NCBI GenBank assembly: GCA_016932995.1
Contig: JAFGBU010000040.1
Location: 1 to 64,000, forward strand
Source of the DNA: Desulfovibrionaceae bacterium
GTDB lineage: Bacteria; Desulfobacterota; Desulfovibrionia; Desulfovibrionales; Desulfovibrionaceae
DNA length: 64,000 nucleotides
Reading direction: 5' to 3'
Under the pieces are notes generated by a model. It made no database searches. It was given only the letters and a program-made list of their open reading frames with translations, and was not told where the DNA came from. Numbering within the stretch: position 1 is the stretch's first letter; every line of letters begins with the position of its first letter. Shown here one piece after another: positions 9,220 through 17,040 of the stretch. A program made the translations under genes and the position numbers.

Positions 9220-10116
9220 ATGTCTTTGGTCATAAACCACAACCTCATGGCCATGAACGCGGCCCGAAACCTGTCCACGGCCTACAGCGGGCTGAGCGTG
9301 TCCACGCGCCGGCTGTCCTCGGGGCTCAGGGTCGGGACCGCTGCGGACGACGCGGCCGGGTTGGCCATCCGCGAGCTCATGCGCGCGGAGATCAGCTCGC
9401 TGCATCAGGGAATACGCAACGCCAACGACGCCATCTCCCTGCTCCAGACCGCGGACGGCGCACTCCAGGTCATCGACGAGAAGCTCATCCGCATGAAAGA
9501 GCTGGCCATGCAGGCCTCGACCGGCACCTACTCCTCGGACCAGCGCCTGATCATCGACTCCGAGTACCAGGCCATGGCCTCGGAGATCACCCGTATCGCC
9601 ATGGCCACGGACTTCAACGGCATATACCTGCTCAACGGCCAGCTCTCCTCGGCCACCCACAACGGCAACGCCGTGGAGTCCATCGGCCGTCTGAAGGTCC
9701 ACTTCGGGACCGGAAACGACTCCTCAGAGGACTACTACTACGTGCAGATAGACTGCGCCACGGCCTCGGCCCTGGGGCTCGGCCACGGCAGCGGCATAAC
9801 CGACAACGCGGGCAAGTCCATATCCACCCAGGCCCTGGCCCAGGCGGCCATGGCCCAGCTGAACCTGGCCATCGTGTCCAAGGACAAGATCCGCGCCAAC
9901 CTGGGCTCCATGCAGAACAGGCTGGAGAACACCATCACCAACCTGTCCATCCAGGCCGAGAACCTGCAGGCCGCGGAGTCGCGCATCTCGGACGTGGACG
10001 TGGCCACGGAGATGACCGAGTTCATCCGCCAGCAGATACTCAGCCAGTCCGCGGTGGCCATGCTCGCCCAGGCCAACTCCCTGCCCAAGATGGCCATCCA
10101 GCTGATCAGCGGATAG
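9220..10116 (+). CDS. fliC: Flagellin
   Basis: 298 aa, a short flagellin with little between the conserved ends. The N-terminal D0/D1 region begins MSLVINHNLMAMNA and contains LSSGLRVGTAADDAAGLAI. The C-terminal D1/D0 region reads ISDVDVATEMTEFIRQQILSQSAVAML and ends in QLISG. An AAGGAGG site lies just before the ATG. It is exported by the flagellar secretion system and forms the filament. A monocistronic unit is expected: sigma-54 promoter upstream, hairpin downstream. Confidence 0.96.
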   Translation: MSLVINHNLMAMNAARNLSTAYSGLSVSTRRLSSGLRVGTAADDAAGLAIRELMRAEISSLHQGIRNANDAISLLQTADGALQVIDEKLIRMKELAMQASTGTYSSDQRLIIDSEYQAMASEITRIAMATDFNGIYLLNGQLSSATHNGNAVESIGRLKVHFGTGNDSSEDYYYVQIDCATASALGLGHGSGITDNAGKSISTQALAQAAMAQLNLAIVSKDKIRANLGSMQNRLENTITNLSIQAENLQAAESRISDVDVATEMTEFIRQQILSQSAVAMLAQANSLPKMAIQLISG

Positions 10117-10140
10117 CAGGGACCACAGACCCGAACAACC

Positions 10141-10178
10141 GGCCCGGGGGGATGAGCCTCATCCCTCCGGGCCTTCGT
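10141..10178 (+). terminator. Terminator-like hairpin after flagellin, overlapping the rnc 3' end
   Basis: GGCCCGGGGGGATGAG pairs with CTCATCCCTCCGGGCC with only one G·U pair. It is followed by TTCGTCTT, a weak T-tract. The right arm covers the stop codon of rnc on the other strand, so one hairpin can serve both convergent transcripts. Confidence 0.6.
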
Positions 10179-10881
10179 CTTCCAGGACCCCGGAGGCCTC
10201 CAGGTGCTCCAGGGCCAGCCGGGCCGCGGCCTGCTCGGCCCTCTTCAGGCTCTGACCCTGGGCCCTGAACGTGCCTCCGTCGGGCAGGCTGAGCTCGACC
10301 TCGAAGACCTTGTCGTGCTCCGGACCAAAGGAGTTCTTGAGCGCGTACACCGGCCTCTCCCGGTTGAGCCGCTGGGTGTGCTCCTGCAGCCGGCTCTTGA
10401 AATCCTTGCCCCCGGACAGGTCCGCGGCCGCGGCCCAGCAATCCTCGAACAGCCTGGACACCAGGGCCCTGGCCTGGCCGAAGCCCCCGTCCAGGAACAC
10501 CGCGCCGATGAGCGCCTCCAGGGTGTCGGCCAGAAGCGAGTTGCGCTGCCTGCCGCCCTGTATCTCCTCGCCCCGGCCCAGGCGGACAAACACGTCCAGG
10601 CCCAGGGCCCTGGCCAGGCCGGCCAGGGTCTTTTCCTTGACCAGCCTGGAGCGGACCTGGGTCAGGGCGCCCTCGGGCGCCTCCGGATAGCGCCTGAAGG
10701 CCTCCTCGGACACGCACAGCTCCAGGACCGCGTCCCCCAAGAACTCCAGCCGCTCGTTGTCGCTCAGCCCGCCGCCCTGCTCGTTGGCCCAGGAGCTGTG
10801 GGTCAGGGCCTGGGCCAGGAGCTTGACTTGGCCGAAGCGATAGTGGATATCTTCCTGCAAGGCATTTAAATCTTCACACAT
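10159..10881 (-). CDS. rnc: Ribonuclease III
   Basis: 240 aa. The RNase III signature [14 protein letters not shown] is at about residues 43-56, with a second acidic cluster in [17 protein letters not shown]. The C-terminal ~70 residues are a double-stranded RNA-binding domain, with the final basic patch [20 protein letters not shown]. It processes rRNA precursors and other double-stranded RNAs in the cytoplasm. It is convergent with flagellin and divergent from the acyl-CoA synthetase gene, with only 21 bp between the two starts. Confidence 0.95.
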   Translation of the reverse strand: MCEDLNALQEDIHYRFGQVKLLAQALTHSSWANEQGGGLSDNERLEFLGDAVLELCVSEEAFRRYPEAPEGALTQVRSRLVKEKTLAGLARALGLDVFVRLGRGEEIQGGRQRNSLLADTLEALIGAVFLDGGFGQARALVSRLFEDCWAAAADLSGGKDFKSRLQEHTQRLNRERPVYALKNSFGPEHDKVFEVELSLPDGGTFRAQGQSLKRAEQAAARLALEHLEASGVLEDEGPEG

Positions 10882-10902
10882 TCAAGCGCCCCCAAGGACC
10901 AC

Positions 10903-13005
10903 ATGAGCCCTGAGCTTTCCCTGGAGGCCCTATTCGGGCCCAAGTCCATAGCCGTCATCGGGGCCTCCCGCGACCCGGGAAAAATCGGGCACATGGTCGC
11001 AGCGAACATAGTCCAGGCAGGTTACAAGGGCAAATTGTACCCGGTCAACCCCAACCCCGGGAGCATACTCGGCCTGGAGCTCGTGCCGGGCGTGGCCGGG
11101 CTGCCCGAGGCCCCGGACCTGGCCGTGATCTGCCTGCCCAGGGAAAAGGTCCTGGACGCCGCCCGCGAGCTGGCCGAAAAGGGCGTCCGGGCCATGGCCG
11201 TGGTCACGGCCGGGTTCAAGGAGGTCGGCCGGGACGGCTACCTGCTGGAAGAGCGGCTGGCCGCCCTGGCCCGGGAGCGCGGCATCGCCCTGCTGGGCCC
11301 CAACAGCCTGGGGCTGATCAACGCCCCGGCCGGCATAAACGCCAGCTTCGCCCCCCAGAGGCCCAAGCCGGGCCAGATCGCCTTTTTTTCCCAGTCCGGG
11401 GCCCTGTGCGTGGCCATTCTGGACTGGGCCGGGGCCGAGAACATCGGCTTCTCCAAGTTCGTCAGCCTGGGCAACAAGGCCGTGCTCGGCGAGGCCGAGA
11501 TCCTGGCCCACCTCGGCCGGGACCCGGAGACCAAGGTCGTGCTCGGCTACTGCGAGTCCGTGGAGGACGGCCAGAAGTTCATGGCCGCGGCCCAGGCCGT
11601 GACCATGCAGAAGCCGGTCATCATGGTCAAGGCCGGGGTCACGCCCGCGGGCACCAGGGCCACCTCCAGCCACACCGGGGCCATGGCCGGGTCCATCACC
11701 GCCTGCCGGGCCGCGTTCCATCAGGCCGGCATCATCCGGGTCAACGACGTGAGGACCCTGTTCACCCTGGCCAGGGCCTTCGCCACCCAGCCCCTGCCCC
11801 AGGGGCCGAACCTGGCCGTGGTCACCAACTCGGGCGGCCCCGGGATCCTGGCCGCGGACGCCTGCGAGAAGTCCAGCCTGTCCCTGGTCCGGCCCGGGCC
11901 CGAGACCCTGGAGCGCCTGCGCGCCTTCCTGCCGCCGTTCGCCTCGCTCTACAACCCGGTAGACATCATCGGCGACGCGGACGCCGAAAGATACCGCCTC
12001 ACCCTGGAGGCCGTGGCCCAGGACCCGGGCGTCCACGCCGTCCTGGTCCTGCTCTCCCCGACCGGCTCGGCCCAGGTCGAGGACACCGCCCAGGCGATCA
12101 TCGACAGCGCCAAGTCCAGCGGCAAGCCCATGTTCGCCTGCTTCATGGGCGACCTGCGCATCGGCGCGGGCAGGCGCATGCTCCTGGACGCCGGGGTGCC
12201 CTGCTACGGCTTCCCGGAGCCGGCCATCGCGGCCATCGAGTCCATGTACCTCTACTCCGAGTGGAAGCGCCGGGCCTGGCCGGTGGAGGTCTGCTTCCGC
12301 AGGGACAAGGGCCTGGCCGAAAGGGTCATCAAACGGGCCAAGGACATCGGGCTGACCGAGCTCGTGGAGTTCCAGGCCCAGGACCTGGCCCTGGCCTATG
12401 AGCTGCCCGTGCCCGAGACCCGCCTGGCCAGGACCAGCGACCAGGCGGTGCGCGCGGCCAAGAAGATCGGCTACCCCGTGGTCCTCAAGATCGCCTCCCC
12501 GCAGATAGCCAGCAAGTCCGACGTGGACGGGGTGGCCGTGGGCCTTGAGACGCCCAGCGCCGTGCGCCGGGCCTTTCTGGACATCACCTCCAGGGCCGCC
12601 AGGCTGAGGCCCGGGGCCTACGTCCTGGGCTGCCTGGTCCAGGCCATGGCCCCCCGGGGGTCGCGCGAGGCCCTGATCCGCCTCAGGCGGGACCCCCAGT
12701 TCGGCCCGCTCATCAGCTTCGGCCTGGGCGGGGTCTACGACGACGTGCTGCGCGACGCCTCGTTCAGGCTCGCGCCGCTGACCGTGGGCGACGCCCAGGA
12801 GATGATCAGGGAGATACAGACCTTTCCACTGCTCAGGGGCGTCAGGGGGGCCAAGGCCGCGAACCTGCGCGCCCTGGAGGACATCCTGCTCACGGTCTCC
12901 CAGCTGGCCCTGGACTTCCCGGAGATCGTGGAGGCCGAGTTCGATCCCATCCTGGTCAACGAAGACGGGGCCGTGGTCGCGGACATGCGCATGACCATCG
13001 CCTGA
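10903..13005 (+). CDS. ADP-forming acetate/acyl-CoA synthetase (fused alpha-beta)
   Basis: 700 aa, matching the fused ADP-forming acyl-CoA synthetase layout. A CoA-binding Rossmann domain (AVIGASRDPGKIGHMV near residue 17) is followed by succinyl-CoA-ligase-like domains with the phospho-His loop SSHTGAMAGS near 250. The C-terminal ATP-grasp domain contains YPVVLKIASPQIASKSDVDG near 525-545. Such enzymes interconvert acyl-CoA plus ADP plus Pi with acid plus CoA plus ATP. The next gene, 30 bp downstream, encodes an AAA_26/DRTGG protein resembling the N-terminus of long phosphotransacetylases, which points to acetate/acetyl-CoA conversion. The true substrate cannot be read from sequence. Confidence 0.87.
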   Translation: MSPELSLEALFGPKSIAVIGASRDPGKIGHMVAANIVQAGYKGKLYPVNPNPGSILGLELVPGVAGLPEAPDLAVICLPREKVLDAARELAEKGVRAMAVVTAGFKEVGRDGYLLEERLAALARERGIALLGPNSLGLINAPAGINASFAPQRPKPGQIAFFSQSGALCVAILDWAGAENIGFSKFVSLGNKAVLGEAEILAHLGRDPETKVVLGYCESVEDGQKFMAAAQAVTMQKPVIMVKAGVTPAGTRATSSHTGAMAGSITACRAAFHQAGIIRVNDVRTLFTLARAFATQPLPQGPNLAVVTNSGGPGILAADACEKSSLSLVRPGPETLERLRAFLPPFASLYNPVDIIGDADAERYRLTLEAVAQDPGVHAVLVLLSPTGSAQVEDTAQAIIDSAKSSGKPMFACFMGDLRIGAGRRMLLDAGVPCYGFPEPAIAAIESMYLYSEWKRRAWPVEVCFRRDKGLAERVIKRAKDIGLTELVEFQAQDLALAYELPVPETRLARTSDQAVRAAKKIGYPVVLKIASPQIASKSDVDGVAVGLETPSAVRRAFLDITSRAARLRPGAYVLGCLVQAMAPRGSREALIRLRRDPQFGPLISFGLGGVYDDVLRDASFRLAPLTVGDAQEMIREIQTFPLLRGVRGAKAANLRALEDILLTVSQLALDFPEIVEAEFDPILVNEDGAVVADMRMTIA

Positions 13006-13035
13006 ACCGGAAACAAAAGCGCGGGGGAACAAGAC

Positions 13036-14130
13036 ATGGCCGGCCTCTACATCGGCTCGACAACCGGATACTCGGGCAAGAACATGGTCGTCATGGGCCT
13101 GGGCCTGAAGCTCCAGAAACAGGGCTACAGGGTCGGGTACATGAAGCCCGTGGGCGCCCTGCCCCTGGAAAAGGACGGCCGCCTGGGCGACGAGGACGCC
13201 TTCTTCATCCAGGACCTCCTGGGCCTCGACCAGGACCCGGACCTGGTCACCCCGGTCCTGGTCACCCAGGACTTCAAGGTCCGGGCCTTTGCCAACAAGT
13301 GCCCGGACCTGCTTGCGGACATCGAGAAGGCCTACGCCGAGCTGTCCAGGGACAAGGACGTCGTCCTGGTGGCCGGGTCCGGGTCCATGTACTCGGGCAA
13401 GTACTGCTCCGTGGACGGGGTGAGCCTGGTCAACAGGCTCGGGCTCTCGGCGCTGATCATCGACCGCTTCCAGAAGGAGCTCAAGTACGACTACCTCATG
13501 GTCATGCGCGAGGTCCTGGGCGAGCGGCTCGTGGGCGTCATACTCAACGACATCCCGGCCAACTTCCGGGACGAGGTGGACGGCCTGCTGGCCCCGTTTC
13601 TGGAGAGCAGGGGGATCAAGGTCCTGGGCGTGCTGCCCAAGGACCCGCTCATGGGCGCGATCAAGGTCGCGGACCTGGCCGACCGGCTGGGCGGCAAGAT
13701 CATCTCGGCCCAGGCCAAGGCCGATCGGGTCGTGGAGAACTTCCTCATCGGCACCATGCAGGTCGAGAACTTCCTGACCCACTTCCGCAAGAACCGCAAC
13801 TCCGCGGTCATCGTGGGCGGCGACCGCTCCGACGTCCAGCTCGTGGCCCTGGAGGGCGACTGCCCGTGCCTGGTGCTGACCGGAAACCTGTACCCCAACG
13901 ACATCATCCTGACCCGCTCCGAGGTCCTCGAGACCCCGATCATCATCGTGCGCGAGGACACCTACTCGGTGGCCAAGAAGATGGACTCCATCCTCTCGCG
14001 CCACAAGCTGCGCGACAGGGTCAAGATCAAGCAGGGCGCGGAGATCGTGGCCAAGGGCGTGGACCTGGAGCAGATCAAGGCGGCCCTGGGGCTTCAGCCG
14101 GGCCGCGCCTCGGACCGAAACCCGGCCTAG
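13036..14130 (+). CDS. AAA_26/DRTGG protein resembling the Pta N-terminal region
   Basis: 364 aa. The N-terminus YIGSTTGYSGKNMVVMGL has a P-loop-like BioD/CobQ-type start, followed by GYMKPVG. The last ~120 residues form a DRTGG domain (VVGGDRSDVQLVALE near 270). This is the arrangement seen ahead of the catalytic domain in long phosphotransacetylases, but the PTA_PTB catalytic domain is absent. It may be a ligand-sensing or regulatory partner for the acyl-CoA synthetase immediately upstream. That role is inferred from pairing only. Its stop codon TAG is embedded in the CTAG that begins the 149-bp repeat. Confidence 0.78.
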   Translation: MAGLYIGSTTGYSGKNMVVMGLGLKLQKQGYRVGYMKPVGALPLEKDGRLGDEDAFFIQDLLGLDQDPDLVTPVLVTQDFKVRAFANKCPDLLADIEKAYAELSRDKDVVLVAGSGSMYSGKYCSVDGVSLVNRLGLSALIIDRFQKELKYDYLMVMREVLGERLVGVILNDIPANFRDEVDGLLAPFLESRGIKVLGVLPKDPLMGAIKVADLADRLGGKIISAQAKADRVVENFLIGTMQVENFLTHFRKNRNSAVIVGGDRSDVQLVALEGDCPCLVLTGNLYPNDIILTRSEVLETPIIIVREDTYSVAKKMDSILSRHKLRDRVKIKQGAEIVAKGVDLEQIKAALGLQPGRASDRNPA

Positions 14131-14275
14131 GAGGTTGTTGATCAACAACCTCCGCGCGCCAGGACGGCGCGCCCGGAAGCGTTGGCTTCCAATCATTCCT
14201 GAGATTCGGCGAAACCGCGCTTTCGCCGAATCGAGTTGAAAAAGTCCAGGACGGACTTTTTCAACATTCTGCTAG
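14127..14275. repeat. 149-bp structured repeat, copy 1
   Basis: Bounded by CTAG at both ends. It holds, in order, GGAGGTTGTTGA-type palindrome 14130-14153, a 7-bp stem 14154-14172, a degenerate stem near 14173-14200, a 12-bp stem 14203-14214/14221-14232, and a 12-bp stem 14236-14247/14253-14264. Copy 2 is at 32903-33051 with the same length and about 12 differences. The left CTAG supplies the TAG stop of the plus-strand gene and the right CTAG supplies the stop of the minus-strand regulator. It may double as a bidirectional terminator. Confidence 0.93.
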
Positions 14276-15696
14276 GGGATGTCCAGGCCCTGCTCGCGGT
14301 ATTCGTTGAGCTTGTTGCGCAGGGTGCGCACCGAGATGCCCAGCAGGTCCGCGGCCATGGTCCGGTTGCCCCTGGTCTGGTCCAGGCCCTTTAGGATCAG
14401 CCGTTTTTCCATCTCGTGCAGGGGCATGACCGAGAGGGCCTGGTCCGGGGTGGCCGGGGGCTCGGGCCCGGCCGCCTGCCCGGCCGACGCGGGCTCCCGG
14501 CCCAGGTCCTCGGGCGTCCAGGTCTCGGAATCCATGAGAAAGTGCCTGGGCTCTATCGGCCCGTGTCCGGCCAAGAGCACGGCCCGCTCCATGAGGTTCT
14601 GGAGCTCGCGCACGTTGCCCGGCCAGGCGTAGTCCACAAGCCAGGCCCGGGCCTCGGGGCTGAACTCCAGGCGACCCAGGCCGTAGGCCGCGCAGTACTT
14701 GGCCACGAAGTAGTCGGCCAGAAGCTGGGCGTCGTCCCCTCGCTCGCGCAGGGGCGGCAGCTTTATGGGGATGACGTTCAGCCGGTAGAACAGGTCCTGC
14801 CTGAACCTGCCCTGCCTGACGTAGTCCTCGATGTCCCGGTTGGTGGTCGCCAGCACGCGCACGTCCACGCCTATGGTCTCCACCCCGCCCACGCGGTCGA
14901 TCTCGGACTCCTGGAGCACGCGCAAAAGCTTGGCCTGCAGGGCCGGGTTCATCTCGGTTATCTCGTCCAACAGGATGCTCCCGCCCGAGGCCAGCTCGAA
15001 CTTGCCCAGCTTGCGGCCGATGGCCCCGGTGAACGCCCCCTTCTCGTGGCCGAAGAGCTCGCTCTCCAGGAGGTGCTCGGGCAGGGCCGCGCAATTGATG
15101 GCCACAAAGGGCGCCCCGGCCCGGTCGCTGTGGAAGTGCAGGAACCGGGCGAACATCTCCTTGCCCGTGCCGGACTCGCCCGAGATGAGCACCGTGGCCT
15201 TGGACCGGGCCACCTGCCTGGCCAGGGCCAGGACCCTGAGGATGGCCTCGTGGCGGCCGATGATCTGGAACCTGGCCCGGTCCTCGGACCGGACCGGCCG
15301 GGCGGGCCGCTCCGGGCCGGGCTCGGGCAAGGACGCCTCGGGCTCCTCGGCCGGGAGCGCGGGCCTGATCTTGTCCCAGACGATCGGCTCCAGCCAGTAG
15401 TCCCTGGCCCCGAGCTCCAGGTACTCCTGGGCCTGCTCGGCCGAGCCGCTCTTGGTGAACACGATGACCGGGGGAAAGGTTTCGGCCGCCGAGGCCTCGG
15501 CCAAGAGCCTCTTGGCCTCGTAGCCCTGGAGCGCGGGCCGGGTGAAGACCAGGGCCGGCCGGGACTTCTTGATGAAGTTCAGGGCCCCGCTCAGGTTGTC
15601 GGCCAGCCCGGCCTGGACGCCCTCCCGGCGCAGGGTCTCGAACAGGCCGCTCACGGACTGCGGTTCGGCTATGAAGAGTATGGTCCTGGCCGACAT
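14272..15696 (-). CDS. Sigma-54-dependent activator with degenerate receiver, FlbD/FlrC-like
   Basis: 474 aa from ATG 15696; an in-frame TTG at 15717 is the alternative and neither has a strong ribosome site. The order is receiver-like domain (1-120), AAA+ sigma-54 activation domain (about 145-375) and HTH_8 (about 430-474). The AAA+ part has Walker A GESGTGKE, GAFTGA, and FRQDLFYRLNV. The C-terminus GISVRTLRNKLNEYR resembles flagellar activators. In the receiver, the phosphorylatable Asp position reads Arg (FTRPALQG, residue 53) and the usual Lys is Glu (DYWLEPI), so normal phosphorylation is unlikely. Flagellar control is inferred from the sigma-54 promoters at 4671 and 9160. Confidence 0.88.
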   Translation of the reverse strand: MSARTILFIAEPQSVSGLFETLRREGVQAGLADNLSGALNFIKKSRPALVFTRPALQGYEAKRLLAEASAAETFPPVIVFTKSGSAEQAQEYLELGARDYWLEPIVWDKIRPALPAEEPEASLPEPGPERPARPVRSEDRARFQIIGRHEAILRVLALARQVARSKATVLISGESGTGKEMFARFLHFHSDRAGAPFVAINCAALPEHLLESELFGHEKGAFTGAIGRKLGKFELASGGSILLDEITEMNPALQAKLLRVLQESEIDRVGGVETIGVDVRVLATTNRDIEDYVRQGRFRQDLFYRLNVIPIKLPPLRERGDDAQLLADYFVAKYCAAYGLGRLEFSPEARAWLVDYAWPGNVRELQNLMERAVLLAGHGPIEPRHFLMDSETWTPEDLGREPASAGQAAGPEPPATPDQALSVMPLHEMEKRLILKGLDQTRGNRTMAADLLGISVRTLRNKLNEYREQGLDIP

Positions 15697-15756
15697 GTGT
15701 CTGTCTATTATCTTCAAGCGGCCAAGTTATCAACATGAACCGGCCGTTGCGCGGCC

Positions 15757-17034
15757 TTGCCTGGGTCTTTGGCATCTGCTACCAAGCGCACATCGCGCCC
15801 TGCGGGCGCAACGGCGCAACCGGCGGACAAAAAACAAGTGAATCCGAAACATCCATCCCACAAGTGGCTCAACGTCCTGCTGGTCCTGGCCGGGATCGTT
15901 TTGCCCTACCTGGTGCTGGAGGCCGGGGCGTTCAAGGCCCTGCTGCCGCGCCTGCCCCGCAGCCAGTTCAACTTCATGGCCCCGGGCCTGCGCGTCCTGG
16001 GCCAGACCTCGAAAAACGGCCTGCTGCCCAGGCCGGGATATGTGGCCATCACCGGGGACTCCTACGCCCAGGGCAAGGGCGACTGGTTCATCGACCAGGG
16101 CTACGACCGCTCCACCGAGTACCAGGCCGCGCACCTGGTGCACCGCGACCTGGGCCTGGACGTCTTGTCCTTCGGCAGGAGCGGCGCGGGCAGCGTGGAC
16201 GGCGCGGTCCTGGAGCCGCTCCAGGACCTGGCCTTTCTGCGCGGCCTGGGCCTGGAGGCCCCAAACCCCGGGATCGTGCTCGTCTACTTCTACGAGGGCA
16301 ACGACCTGGAGAACAACCTCTGGTTCCTGGAAAACTGGTACCGCAAGGGGTTCGGCGGCAGCTACCCCCTGACCCGGGCCGGGTTCCGGACCTTTCTCGA
16401 GCGCATGGCCGCGAAATACGCCCGGGGCGAGCCGCGCGGCCCGGGCGAGAGGCTGATCTTCGGCTCCTACCTGCTGCGCCTGGTCAAGGCCGAGGTCCTG
16501 GGGCCCCTGGCCCGGGACCCGGCCAGCAGAGAGCCCGAGGTCCCGGCCGGCAAAACCAACCGGGCCCTGGTCGGCGACACGGTCCTGGCCCTGCCGGACC
16601 GGCTCCAGGCCCCGCCCGTGTACATGGACCAGACCGACCTGGACCGGGGCCTGTTCGTGTTCGAGCAGAGCGCGCTCTTTCTGCGCGACAGGCTCAAGGG
16701 CCCGGAAGTGATCCTGGTCTACATCCCCGCCCCCCTGTCCTGCTACGACCTGGCCTGCGGGGAGGTCAGCACCTTTTACGGCGGCGAGCACGGCGAGACC
16801 TACCCGGCCGGGCTGGTCAACCGGGTCAGCGGGCTGATGATCGACCGGCTGCGCGCGTTCGCCGAAAAGAACGGCTTTGCCTTTGTCAACGCAAAAAAGT
16901 ACCTTGTGGACGCCGGCCGCCGGGCCCCGGTCCACGGCCCCCGCGACTGGGACCACCTGAACCGGGCCGGGTACCAGGCCCTGGCCCGGGCCATCGAGCA
17001 CGGCCTGGCGGCCCGGCGAACCGCAACACCCTGA
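15757..17034 (+). CDS. Membrane-anchored SGNH/GDSL-type hydrolase
   Basis: 425 aa if started at TTG 15757; a GTG at about 15838 gives a shorter product that begins just before the membrane segment, so the start is unsettled. One transmembrane helix spans roughly residues 38-54, which places the rest outside the cytoplasm. SGNH blocks are visible: GDSYAQGKGDW at 100, GRSGAG, YEGNDLENN, and a C-terminal DWDHLNRAGY giving the Asp-x-x-His pair. Such proteins often add or remove acyl groups on surface glycans. It is the first gene of a run of five same-strand glycan-type genes ending at 22187. Confidence 0.75.
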   Translation: MPGSLASATKRTSRPAGATAQPADKKQVNPKHPSHKWLNVLLVLAGIVLPYLVLEAGAFKALLPRLPRSQFNFMAPGLRVLGQTSKNGLLPRPGYVAITGDSYAQGKGDWFIDQGYDRSTEYQAAHLVHRDLGLDVLSFGRSGAGSVDGAVLEPLQDLAFLRGLGLEAPNPGIVLVYFYEGNDLENNLWFLENWYRKGFGGSYPLTRAGFRTFLERMAAKYARGEPRGPGERLIFGSYLLRLVKAEVLGPLARDPASREPEVPAGKTNRALVGDTVLALPDRLQAPPVYMDQTDLDRGLFVFEQSALFLRDRLKGPEVILVYIPAPLSCYDLACGEVSTFYGGEHGETYPAGLVNRVSGLMIDRLRAFAEKNGFAFVNAKKYLVDAGRRAPVHGPRDWDHLNRAGYQALARAIEHGLAARRTATP

Positions 17035-17040
17035 GGGCCC

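Noticed and set aside
14130-14153. Reading the first hairpin of the repeat as a simple rho-independent terminator
   Set aside because: It has no T-run, and the whole 149-bp unit recurs elsewhere with the same hairpin series.
10930-14196. Very long antisense open frame opposite the acyl-CoA synthetase and DRTGG genes; similar frames at 1868-3937, 33133-35376 and 43211-47440
   Set aside because: They mirror real genes with strong homology. In GC-rich DNA the opposite frame rarely meets stop codons, and the translated products are low-complexity Gly/Arg/Pro/Gln-rich.
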